From positions 1 to 60,471 of the forward strand of contig NZ_JBMSDZ010000020.1 of the NCBI RefSeq assembly GCF_049445995.1: a stretch of 60,471 nt of DNA, given 5' to 3'. A model generated the notes under the pieces. It was not told the DNA's origin, did not search any database, and saw only the letters and a list, made by a program, of their open reading frames with translations. Position 1 is the first letter of the stretch; every line of letters begins with the position of its first letter. This DNA is from Dyella_A sp049445995. GTDB lineage: Bacteria > Pseudomonadota > Gammaproteobacteria > Xanthomonadales > Rhodanobacteraceae. The translations under genes were made by a program, and so were the position numbers. Below, one piece after another: positions 34,422-42,169 of the stretch.

Positions 34422-36031
34422 CGATGGCGGACGCGACTTCGCATGATACCGCCGGGCGCGTGGCCGCGATGCCGGCCGCCGATCCGCTGACGCCGGCCGA
34501 CCGTTATCAGGAACTATTTCGGGCCGTGCAGCGCGCGCGGGTGTTCGACGACGGCAAGACCTTCGTCGACTGCATCCCGCGACAGGATCCGCAGCGCATC
34601 CTGGAGCGCTACCGCGCGCAGCGGCATCGCGACGACTTCGACCTGGCGCAGTTCGTGCACGCGCACTTCGACGAGGAGAAGGCTGCCGCCAGCCACTACA
34701 CCTCCGACCCCGACCAATCCCTCAAAGCGCACATCGACGGCCTGTGGCGCGTGCTCACGCGTCGCCCGCACGAGCACCCGGCCGACAGCTCGATCCTGCC
34801 GCTGCCGAACGACTACGTGGTGCCCGGCGGACGCTTCCGCGAGATCTACTACTGGGATTCGTACTTCACCATGCTCGGCCTGGTCGAAAGCGGCCGGCGC
34901 GACCTGCTCGCCGCGATGGCCGACAACTTCGCCTGGCTGATTGACCACTACGGCCACGTACCCAACGGCAACCGCAGCTACTACCTCAGCCGCTCGCAGC
35001 CGCCGGTGTTCGCGCTGATGGTGGCGCTGTTCGAGCAGCACGGCCTGTGCCAGGCGCTCGGCTACCTTCCGCAGCTGCGCCGCGAGTACGCGTGGTGGAT
35101 GGATGGCACCGACGACCTGCGCCGCGGCGACGCGCACCGCCACGGCGTACGGCTGGACGACGGCAGCGTGCTCAATCGCTACTGGGACGATCGCGACACG
35201 CCACGCGAGGAGTCGTTCCTGGAAGACGAGACCACCGCGTCGCGCAGTGCGCGGCCCACGCATGAGGTATACCGCGACCTGCGCGCCGCGGCAGCCTCCG
35301 GCTGGGACTTCAGCGCACGCTGGTGCGACCGCGCGGACGATCTCTCTACCACGCGCACCACGGCGATCCTGCCGGTGGATCTCAACAGCCTGCTGTACAT
35401 CGCCGAGCGCCAGCTCGCCCGATTCAGTGGAGCGGCCGGACAGCGCGAGGACGCGGCCGGTTTCGCTTCGCGCGCGCGGGCGCGCCGCGAGGCGATGCTG
35501 CGCTGGATGTGGGACGACGCGCAGGGCGCCTTCGTCGACTTCGACTGGCAGCACGGCAGGCGGCGCGAACTGGTCACCGCGGCCACCGCCGCGCCGCTGT
35601 TCGCCGGACTGGTGGACGACGACGCGCGCGCCGGGCGCGTGGCCGCCGCAGTGCGCCAGCGTCTGCTGGCGCAGGGCGGCATCGCCACCAGCGAGGTGGG
35701 CAGCGGCCAGCAGTGGGACCGACCCAACGGCTGGGCACCGCTGCAGTGGCTGGCGATCAAGGGCTTCGCCCGCTGCGGTCAGCAACCGCTGGCGCGCGAC
35801 ATCGCGCAGCGCTGGCTGCACACCGTGGGCAGCCTGTACCAGCGCGAGGGCAAGCTGGTGGAGAAATACGTGCTCAACCACGAGGACGACGGCGCGCACG
35901 GCGGCGATGGCGGTGAGTATCCGCTGCAGGACGGCTTCGGCTGGACCAACGGCGTCACCCGTCGCCTGCTGCACGAGGATCCCGGGCACCCCGCACACCG
36001 CGCGTGTGCGCTATCGCGGCGCGGCGCCTGA
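34418..36031 (+). CDS. treF: Trehalase (GH37), probably cytoplasmic
   Basis: The 537-residue enzyme hydrolyses alpha,alpha-trehalose to two glucose molecules. Both family signatures are present: PGGRFREIYYWDSYF (about residues 138-152) and QWDRPNGWAPLQW (about 428-440). There is no signal peptide, so it resembles cytoplasmic TreF rather than periplasmic TreA; the N-terminal 20 residues are polar. An ATG at 34424 is an alternative start. It is coupled to the upstream dehydrogenase by a four-base overlap. A 12-bp inverted repeat follows the stop and separates it from the convergent barrel-protein gene. Confidence 0.93.
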   Translation: MTMADATSHDTAGRVAAMPAADPLTPADRYQELFRAVQRARVFDDGKTFVDCIPRQDPQRILERYRAQRHRDDFDLAQFVHAHFDEEKAAASHYTSDPDQSLKAHIDGLWRVLTRRPHEHPADSSILPLPNDYVVPGGRFREIYYWDSYFTMLGLVESGRRDLLAAMADNFAWLIDHYGHVPNGNRSYYLSRSQPPVFALMVALFEQHGLCQALGYLPQLRREYAWWMDGTDDLRRGDAHRHGVRLDDGSVLNRYWDDRDTPREESFLEDETTASRSARPTHEVYRDLRAAAASGWDFSARWCDRADDLSTTRTTAILPVDLNSLLYIAERQLARFSGAAGQREDAAGFASRARARREAMLRWMWDDAQGAFVDFDWQHGRRRELVTAATAAPLFAGLVDDDARAGRVAAAVRQRLLAQGGIATSEVGSGQQWDRPNGWAPLQWLAIKGFARCGQQPLARDIAQRWLHTVGSLYQREGKLVEKYVLNHEDDGAHGGDGGEYPLQDGFGWTNGVTRRLLHEDPGHPAHRACALSRRGA

Positions 36032-36033
36032 GG

Positions 36034-36070
36034 CGTCGCGGCGGACACAGGAAGAAGCTCCGCCGCGACG
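36034..36070. terminator. Inverted repeat between convergent trehalase and barrel-protein genes
   Basis: CGTCGCGGCGGA and TCCGCCGCGACG form a perfect 12-bp stem around 13 bases. There is no T-run. Its place between two convergent stops suggests a shared, possibly Rho-assisted, terminator. Confidence 0.5.
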
Positions 36071-36124
36071 TGCGCGGCGGGGCCGAAAATCGCGCGGGGA
36101 ACGCGTGCGTCGTCCGCGCCGGAT

Positions 36125-36964
36125 TCAGAACAGGAACTTCATCGAGGCACCGGCGCCCCAATCCGGACTGCCGTTGCTGAAACCGGTCAGCGCATACGCC
36201 TGCACGCGCCAATGGTTGCCGATCTTGTGGTTCCAGTAACCGGCGAGCTCGCTCTGCGAGGCGCTGCCCTCGGCGATGCGTTCGCGGTAGTAGTAGTACG
36301 TACCGACGTTGTTGGTACTGTCGAGCTTGTAGTCGACGCCGAGGTTGGCGTTGAGCGCGTTCTTCAGCTTGATGTACTGCGAGCTGCCGTATTTGGTCCA
36401 GCCCACGCCGCCGAACGGGGTCCAGTTGCCGGCCACCTTGTAGGTGTCCAGCGAGACGCCGTAGTCGTTCTTGCCGGTGCCCAGGCCCTTGTTCTCGTCG
36501 GCGGTGCCGAACTTGACCTTGCCGGTGAGATCCAGACCGAAGGTGCCGTCCTGGCTGGTGTAGACCTGATAACCGGCCGAGGCCACCACGTCACCCAGGC
36601 CCGAGGCGGAGCCGGAGGTGGTGGTGGTCGGGGTACCGCTGCCCCCGCCGCCGCCGAGCAGGCGACCCAGGCCGCGGCCGATCGGGTTGCCGTTGTTGAC
36701 TGGACCGGTGCCAGGAATCACGTTGCCGGCGCCGCTGATGCTGACGTACGGCACCACCAGCTTGAAGGTCCAGCGATCCGTCTGGTAGGCCGCGGTGACC
36801 GGCACCGACCAGATGTCGGTGGTGATGCTGGTGCCGTACTTGCCGCTGCTGTAGTCGGCACCGCCGCTGAGGCTGAACTGGCCGCCACCATCGGCCGCAT
36901 GGGCCACCGGGGCGGCGATCAGTGCGAGCGAGCCAAGGGCGATCCAATACGCTGTGTTGCGCAT
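36125..36964 (-). CDS. Predicted outer-membrane beta-barrel 'transporter' (phenol MetA-degradation family)
   Basis: The 279-residue protein has a signal peptide (residues 1 to about 23, ending VAHA) and alternating beta-strand pattern to a C-terminal phenylalanine (SMKFLF). GLGDVVASAGYQVYTSQDG and the strand spacing fit the Phenol_MetA_deg / 'transporter' family, whose members are mostly of unknown substrate. A Gly/Ser/Thr-rich insertion (residues about 98-120, GRLLGGGGGSGTPTTTTSG) is a likely loop. It lies 72 bases downstream of the exported protein gene at 37037-37810, with an AGAAGGGAG ribosome site, so both may be one transcript. No transported compound can be inferred. Confidence 0.78.
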   Translation of the reverse strand: MRNTAYWIALGSLALIAAPVAHAADGGGQFSLSGGADYSSGKYGTSITTDIWSVPVTAAYQTDRWTFKLVVPYVSISGAGNVIPGTGPVNNGNPIGRGLGRLLGGGGGSGTPTTTTSGSASGLGDVVASAGYQVYTSQDGTFGLDLTGKVKFGTADENKGLGTGKNDYGVSLDTYKVAGNWTPFGGVGWTKYGSSQYIKLKNALNANLGVDYKLDSTNNVGTYYYYRERIAEGSASQSELAGYWNHKIGNHWRVQAYALTGFSNGSPDWGAGASMKFLF

Positions 36965-37036
36965 GACGTGGGGTTCCTGATGACTGAGAAGGGAGCGGAC
37001 CCGGCACCGGGCCGGGCCCGCGGGGAAGAACGGCGA

Positions 37037-37810
37037 TCAGCCGCCCGGACGACCGACATGGGTCGGATGATCCGGCAGCTGCGGGCGCTCCGGCAGGGCC
37101 GGGCGCTCGGGGCGGACCGGACGCTGGGGGCGATCCATCCTCGCCATGGCGCCGGCGTGGTCGGGCATCGAGGCGTGCGCGGAAGCCTGGCCGTGGGCCG
37201 ACAGGTCGACCTTGGCCACCCTTACGTCGGCGTGGCCGTGCGCCGTGGCGGCGGCGTGGGCGGTGGCGTTCGGCGAACGCATCAGCTCACCGAGCTGGAA
37301 GCCCATCGCCTTGGCGATCTGGCCCCAGCCCTGGCCGGCGGCGCGATCGGCGAGCACGCCGTTGAGATCGACCGCGGTGCCATCGGCCAGGGTCAGCGTG
37401 CCGCCGTTGAGGGCGGCCGCGATTTCCTCGGCGGTGGGATCGGCGATGCCCTGCCGGGCCAGGCTGGCCTCGGCCAGCGCCAGCGCGATGCGCACGTTGC
37501 CGTAGCCGAGCGGGCCGGTGGCCGGCTGGATGGTGGTCTGCGTGGTGCTGGTGGTGCCGTCGGCATGGGTCACCGTCTGGTCCAGCGTGATGGCGGTGCC
37601 GTCACGCAGGCCGGACACCAGCGCCTGTGCGTTGGTGTCCGAACCGGCGAAGGTCGAGAACTCGGTGCTCAGGCGGGAGGCTTCCGGGCCGCTGGTGGTG
37701 CTGGTCTGCGTGTCCGTGGTGTCGCCGGCCGAGGTCTGCGCGAAAGCGGGAGCCGCGATGGGCGCGGAGAGTGCGATGGCGCAGGCAAGCGCAAGCTGCT
37801 TGGTTTTCAT
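37037..37810 (-). CDS. Exported protein of unknown function with Pro/Arg repeats
   Basis: I do not recognise this 257-residue protein. It has a clear signal peptide (residues 1-25, cleavage after AFA-Q). A Thr/Ser-rich region follows (TDTQTSTTSGPEASRLS), then a middle domain with YGNVRIALALAEASLARQGI and GQGWGQIAKAMGFQLGELMR (about residues 105-185). A His/Ala-rich section comes next, and the tail has repeats RPVRPERPALPERPQLPDHP. The middle motif looks folded; the tail looks like an extended, basic wall- or surface-interacting segment. GGAGAAC precedes the ATG. It is upstream of the barrel-protein gene, suggesting a linked envelope function. Confidence 0.7.
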   Translation of the reverse strand: MKTKQLALACAIALSAPIAAPAFAQTSAGDTTDTQTSTTSGPEASRLSTEFSTFAGSDTNAQALVSGLRDGTAITLDQTVTHADGTTSTTQTTIQPATGPLGYGNVRIALALAEASLARQGIADPTAEEIAAALNGGTLTLADGTAVDLNGVLADRAAGQGWGQIAKAMGFQLGELMRSPNATAHAAATAHGHADVRVAKVDLSAHGQASAHASMPDHAGAMARMDRPQRPVRPERPALPERPQLPDHPTHVGRPGG

Positions 37811-38190
37811 GCGGGTTCTCCGTGGATGGATGATGGGAGGTCATGCAAGCTGCCGTCCCTGCCACGCCCCTGTATCCCGTCGCGCATCGTGTGACGATGG
37901 CGACCGCGTGCAGCAAAACCCGTGGCATGGTTCCGCAGTACCGACGCAACCACAAGGCTTGCGAGGCGCTTTGTTTAGATGGCGTTGGGGTTGCGCTCAG
38001 TTCCCGTGCGGGAATCGAGGCGATTCGTGCGAACTGCGTCACACGACGTGCACACGACGGCTCGATGCGCAAAAACTTACGCCATTGCCTGTCGTGAGCC
38101 CCTGCCTGTCGTGCCGTGACCCCGGCACGCACCGCTATCCATCCACCGGCTGAGCGGCACGTGCGATGCTGCGGTGCAAACACCGTCGCT
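37811..38190. other. 380-base stretch without a supported gene
   Basis: It must hold the promoter of the minus-strand exported-protein gene and the end of tag. A short direct repeat, GCCTGTCGTG, occurs twice at about 38087-38110. I find no convincing frame, RNA gene or terminator here. Confidence 0.5.
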
Positions 38191-38748
38191 TCAGCGCATG
38201 CCGTGGCGGAAGCAGTCGAGCGTGTGGTCGTCGACCATGCCGGTGGCCTGCATGAAGGCGTAGCAGATGGTGCTGCCGACGAAGCGGAAGCCGCGCTTCT
38301 TCAGCGCCTTGCTCAGGCGGTCGGAGTGCGCGGTGGTGGCCGGTACCTGCGCCGCACTGCGCCAGGCGTTGCGGATCGGGACGCCGTCGACGAACGACCA
38401 CAGCCAGCCATCGAGGCTGCCGTGTTCGGCGATCACCGCCTGCGCGGCGCGTGCGTTGTCGCGCACGGACGAGATCTTGAGACGGTTGCGGATGATGCCC
38501 GGATCGAGCATCAGCGCGTCGAGCTCGGCATCGCTCATCGCCGCCACGCGATCGATCGCGAAGCCGTGGAACACCTCGCGATAGCGTTCGCGCTTGGCCA
38601 GCACGGTGCACCACGACAGGCCGGCCTGCGCGCCTTCCAGGCAGAGGAACTCGAACAGCGCACGGTCGTCGTGCAGCGGCGTGCCCCACTCGCGATCGTG
38701 GTAGGCGCACATCAGCGGATCGTCCCCGGCCCAGCGACAGCGTTGCAT
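38191..38748 (-). CDS. tag: DNA-3-methyladenine glycosylase I
   Basis: The 185-residue base-excision enzyme removes 3-methyladenine from DNA. The four zinc ligands of the family are in place: C4 and H17 at the N-terminus (RCRWAG; AYHDREWG) and H175 and C179 at the end (HTLDCFRHG). LFEFLCLEGAQAGLSW and RNRLKISSVRDNARA are further hallmarks. The ATG at 38748 is fixed by the C4 position. It is preceded, only 3 bases away, by an eight-unit GA repeat that occupies the ribosome-binding region. The frame is open further upstream, where the tract would encode RERERS. Confidence 0.95.
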   Translation of the reverse strand: MQRCRWAGDDPLMCAYHDREWGTPLHDDRALFEFLCLEGAQAGLSWCTVLAKRERYREVFHGFAIDRVAAMSDAELDALMLDPGIIRNRLKISSVRDNARAAQAVIAEHGSLDGWLWSFVDGVPIRNAWRSAAQVPATTAHSDRLSKALKKRGFRFVGSTICYAFMQATGMVDDHTLDCFRHGMR

Positions 38749-38751
38749 CGA

Positions 38752-38767
38752 TCTCTCTCTCTCTCTC
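38752..38767. repeat. (TC)8 dinucleotide repeat at the tag start
   Basis: Eight perfect TC units, read as GAGAGA... on the coding strand, end 3 bases before the tag ATG and double as its Shine-Dalgarno region. It is the only dinucleotide tract of this length I notice in the window. Confidence 0.9.
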
Positions 38768-38991
38768 GTGACGGCGGATCCGCAATGTATCGGAGCGCTG
38801 CGCCTGCGGCGACGCTGACGGGGCTCACGCGCGGCGACGGGGCTGTCGGTCGATTTCCACGCCCGATGATTCCACACCGCGGGAAGCGGCAAGCCAGCCC
38901 ACGCGTCGCGCCGGGTCAGGCATGCCGGAGCGACCCCGGTGAAACCCGCCGGAAAGGCGGGGCGACGAGGCTACGCGGTGCACTCCCGCCG

Positions 38992-40083
38992 ATGCCGTTT
39001 CCGATGCCTTCCCTCGCGCACGCCTGGACCGCCCTGGTCGATGCCTTCTCCCGGCACGGCGTGCTGCCGCTGCTGCAATGGCTGCACCTGGACGGGCTGG
39101 CCGGCGATCCGCGCGAGATCGCCGAGTCGCTGCTGATTGCGGTGGCGCAGGTGGCGATCATCGCGGGCCTGTTCCGTCCGCTGGAAAGCTTCTGGCCGGC
39201 CGAGCGCTGGATCGACCGCAGGCTGACCCGGGTCGATCGCCAGTACACGCTGTGGATGCTGCTGGGGATCTTCCCGCTGTTTTCCTATCTGGTGCTGACG
39301 CCGTTCGCCAACTACTTCGGCGGCGTGTCCAACGGGCCGGACACCTCCAGCCGCGACTCGATCCTCGGCATCACGCATTGGTTTCCCGTGCTGGGGCAGC
39401 ACCCGCTGGCGCTGTTCCTCGTCTACTACGTGATCTACGACCTGGTGTACTACACCATGCACCGCGTGCAGCACGCGCTGCCGTGGTGGTGGGCATTGCA
39501 CTCGATGCACCACAGCACGCGCCAGATGAGCTGCTGGACCAACGATCGCGGCAGCCTGGTGGACGGCTTCATCCAGTCGATGATCCTCGCCGTGGTGGGC
39601 CTGGCGATCGGCGTGGCGCCGACCGACTTCGCCTGGCTGATGCTGCTGGGCGAGCTGGTGCAGAACTTCTCGCACACCAACACGCGGCTGAACTTCGGGC
39701 CGCTGTTCGGACGGCTGTTCGTCGACCCCACTTTCCATCGCCTGCATCACATGCGGGTCGATCCGGAGCGTCCGGGCCTGCACAACTGCAACTACGGCCA
39801 GGTGTTCTCGATCTGGGACGTGCTGTTCGGCACCGCGCTGTACGGCGAGCCGATCCGCCCCACCGGCGTGGGCGATCCGGTGGTGGATGCGGACAACGAG
39901 CATGGCCTGGTCGGCCTGCACTGGGCGGCGTTCAGGCGCTTCTGGGGTGCAGTGCGCACGCTCGATGGCTGGAAGCCGGGCGAAGTGTCGTTCGGACCGG
40001 GCTACCGGCCGGTGCCGGTGGATCACGCCGCGCCGCCGGGGCGGCACGCGACGTCCCTGCAAGGCGAGACGATCGGCGACTGA
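38992..40083 (+). CDS. Sterol desaturase / fatty acid hydroxylase family membrane enzyme
   Basis: The 363-residue integral membrane protein carries the family's histidine boxes for a di-iron centre: HRVQH, HSMHH and HRLHH (about residues 155-265). At least four hydrophobic segments are visible (about 45-60, 80-100, 135-150, 200-215). Homologues oxidise sterols, fatty acids or carotenoids; the substrate cannot be told. ATGs at 38992 and 39004 are both possible and neither has a strong ribosome site. It converges on the dehydratase gene with 51 bases between, including a 16-base palindrome. Confidence 0.85.
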   Translation: MPFPMPSLAHAWTALVDAFSRHGVLPLLQWLHLDGLAGDPREIAESLLIAVAQVAIIAGLFRPLESFWPAERWIDRRLTRVDRQYTLWMLLGIFPLFSYLVLTPFANYFGGVSNGPDTSSRDSILGITHWFPVLGQHPLALFLVYYVIYDLVYYTMHRVQHALPWWWALHSMHHSTRQMSCWTNDRGSLVDGFIQSMILAVVGLAIGVAPTDFAWLMLLGELVQNFSHTNTRLNFGPLFGRLFVDPTFHRLHHMRVDPERPGLHNCNYGQVFSIWDVLFGTALYGEPIRPTGVGDPVVDADNEHGLVGLHWAAFRRFWGAVRTLDGWKPGEVSFGPGYRPVPVDHAAPPGRHATSLQGETIGD

Positions 40084-40113
40084 GCCGACTGGCGAAAACC
40101 GTCCCGTGATGCG

Positions 40114-40129
40114 GCCGGCGGCCGCCGGC
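40114..40129. terminator. GC palindrome between convergent genes
   Basis: GCCGGCGGCCGCCGGC is a 16-base perfect palindrome in the 51-base gap between two convergent stops. It has no T-run and is only a possible terminator. Confidence 0.35.
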
Positions 40130-40134
40130 ACGGA

Positions 40135-41106
40135 TCAGGGGCGCGGCGTCGTGCCCCAGGGCAGCGCGTCGAGATCCACGTTGCCGCCGGTGAGTACCAG
40201 GCCGACGTGGCGACCGGCGAAGCATCCTGGCGCCTTGAGCACCGCGGCCAGCACGGTGGCGCAGGACACCTCCGCGATGATCCTGAGCTCGCCCCAGATC
40301 AGCCGCATCGCGGCGATGGCTTCCGCGTCGGTGACCGTGATCACCTCCACCGCGTGCTCGCGCAAGGCCTGCAGGTTCGGCGCGCCGATGAGCGCGCGCA
40401 GGCCGTCGCAGACGGTATCGGGGACAACGCTCTGCACGCGGTGGCCGGCCGCCAGCGAACGCGCCGCATCGTCGGCACCGGCCGGTTCTGCGGCGAACAG
40501 CGGCAGCCCCGGGCACAGCGCGTGCGCGGCGATCGCCACGCCGGCGGCCAGCCCGCCGCCGCCCACCGGCGTGATGAGCACATCCAGCGCGGGTACCTGG
40601 GCGAGCAGCTCCAGCGCGATCGTGCCCTGCCCGGCGATCACCCGCGCATCGGCATACGGATGTACCAGCACGGCGCCGGTGTCGCGCCGCACCTGCTCGG
40701 CCTTCGCCTCGCGCGCGGCCTGGGTCGGTGCGCAGCGGTGCAGCACCGCGCCGGCGCGCGCGATCAGCTCGAGCTTGGCCTGCACCGCACCCTCGGGCAC
40801 CACCACATGGGCAGCGATGCCGCGCGTGGCCCCGGCCAGCGCCAGCGCGCTGCCGTGGTTGCCGGACGAGTGGGTGACCACGCCGCGGCGCGCGTCGGCA
40901 TCGCCCAGCGACCACACCGCGTTGCAGGCGCCGCGGAATTTGAAGGCACCGCCGCGCTGGAAGTTCTCGCACTTGAAGTGCAGGCGGGCGCCGGCCAGCG
41001 CGTCGAGCGCATCGCTGCGCAGCACCGGCGTGACCACGGCGTAGGGGGCGATGCGCGCGGCGGCGTCGCGGATGGTCTCGAGCGTGGGCAGCGCGGGCAG
41101 GTTCAT
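40135..41106 (-). CDS. Threonine/serine dehydratase-like PLP enzyme (serine racemase type)
   Basis: The 323-residue fold-type II PLP protein has its lysine at K56 (GGAFKFRGA), the SSGNHGSALA substrate loop and the phosphate-binding PVGGGGLAAG. It has no C-terminal ACT domains, unlike ilvA at 23635, so it is not feedback-regulated in the same way. Family members of this size act as catabolic threonine dehydratase, serine racemase/dehydratase or hydroxyaspartate dehydratase; these cannot be separated by eye. Its start overlaps the epimerase stop (ATGA), so both are one minus-strand transcript. Motif spacing and length are normal, so I take it to be functional. Confidence 0.85.
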   Translation of the reverse strand: MNLPALPTLETIRDAAARIAPYAVVTPVLRSDALDALAGARLHFKCENFQRGGAFKFRGACNAVWSLGDADARRGVVTHSSGNHGSALALAGATRGIAAHVVVPEGAVQAKLELIARAGAVLHRCAPTQAAREAKAEQVRRDTGAVLVHPYADARVIAGQGTIALELLAQVPALDVLITPVGGGGLAAGVAIAAHALCPGLPLFAAEPAGADDAARSLAAGHRVQSVVPDTVCDGLRALIGAPNLQALREHAVEVITVTDAEAIAAMRLIWGELRIIAEVSCATVLAAVLKAPGCFAGRHVGLVLTGGNVDLDALPWGTTPRP

Positions 41107-42104
41107 GCGGTTTCGAACTCCACGCCGCAGCGGAAGCGGCGCTCGGCGCCGGGGGCGAGGCGGATCGCGTCGGCGCAATCGGCCCGGTTGAAGGCATCGG
41201 CCCAGCTTTCCATCGGCTCCAGCGCCAGCGAGCCGCGCACGTCGCGACTCACCGTGTCGGCGGTGAATGCCAGCATCACGCCGCGCTCCTGCCACAGCGC
41301 CAGGCCCAGGCCGCTGGAGGGGTCACGCAGGCGGCTGCGCAGCCGGCCATCGGCGTCGGGCACGAGGTCGGCGAAAGCGTGATTGAGCTCCAGCGCGCCC
41401 ACCGCGCGTGGCGTGCGGAAATCGAGCGCAGGCGCGCGGTCGATCGGCACGCGCGCCGCGTGGCCGGGCAGCGGAATGTAGCCCGTGTCGGTGGCGATCA
41501 CCGTGCACGCGGGCACCTGCAGTTCCCACGAGGCCAGCGGCGTGTCGCCGAGGCGGAAATACGGATGCCAGCCGAAGAAGCACGGCGCGGCGCGGTCGCC
41601 GGTGTTGCGCATGGTCGCCTCCAAGGTGAGCCCGCGCGCGTTGAGACGGTAGCGGATCGCCAGCGCGATCGCGAATGGATAACCGGGGTGCGCGTCCGCC
41701 GCGATCGCGGTGGTGAAGGTGGCCCCGGCGCCGTCGTCGTCTGCGCTGAGCGCCTGCAGGTCGAAATCGACGCCGCGCACGAACCCATGGCGGGCCGCGC
41801 GCTCGACCTCCGGCACGCCGGGCTGCAGGTCGCGGTCGACGCCGTCGAAGCGGTAGCGTGCACCGGCGATGCGGTTGGCGAACGGCACCATCACCGCGAA
41901 GCGCGAGCTGGGTCGCGCGTCGAGTTCGGCGGCGTCGCGGTAGCCGTCGGCCAGGTCGATCGTGCGGTCGCGGTGACGCACCTCGATCGACAGCACGGTG
42001 GCGCCACGGCGGGCAATCCGCACGCTGCGCGCGCGCGCGGCGTCGTGCAGCACGATCAGTGCGTGCGCTCCCAGCGCATCGCGGGCAACCTCGAAGGACG
42101 GCAT
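41103..42104 (-). CDS. Aldose 1-epimerase family protein
   Basis: The 333-residue protein belongs to the galactose-mutarotase-like family. FANRIAGARYRFDG (about 85-98), the histidine motif HGFVRGVDFD and FFGWHPYF, and the late ALEPMESWADAFNR are recognisable. It should interconvert sugar anomers; the exact sugar is unknown. The start is uncertain: ATG 42104 is used, and ATG 42134 would add ten residues and bring it within 35 bases of the divergent pepN. Its stop overlaps the dehydratase start by four bases, an unusual pairing of a sugar and an amino-acid enzyme. Confidence 0.85.
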   Translation of the reverse strand: MPSFEVARDALGAHALIVLHDAARARSVRIARRGATVLSIEVRHRDRTIDLADGYRDAAELDARPSSRFAVMVPFANRIAGARYRFDGVDRDLQPGVPEVERAARHGFVRGVDFDLQALSADDDGAGATFTTAIAADAHPGYPFAIALAIRYRLNARGLTLEATMRNTGDRAAPCFFGWHPYFRLGDTPLASWELQVPACTVIATDTGYIPLPGHAARVPIDRAPALDFRTPRAVGALELNHAFADLVPDADGRLRSRLRDPSSGLGLALWQERGVMLAFTADTVSRDVRGSLALEPMESWADAFNRADCADAIRLAPGAERRFRCGVEFETA

Positions 42105-42169
42105 CGACGTGAACCTGGCTACAAGGCCGGCCATGTTAGCCTGATCGGCCCCACCCGATCCGCTCTCCC

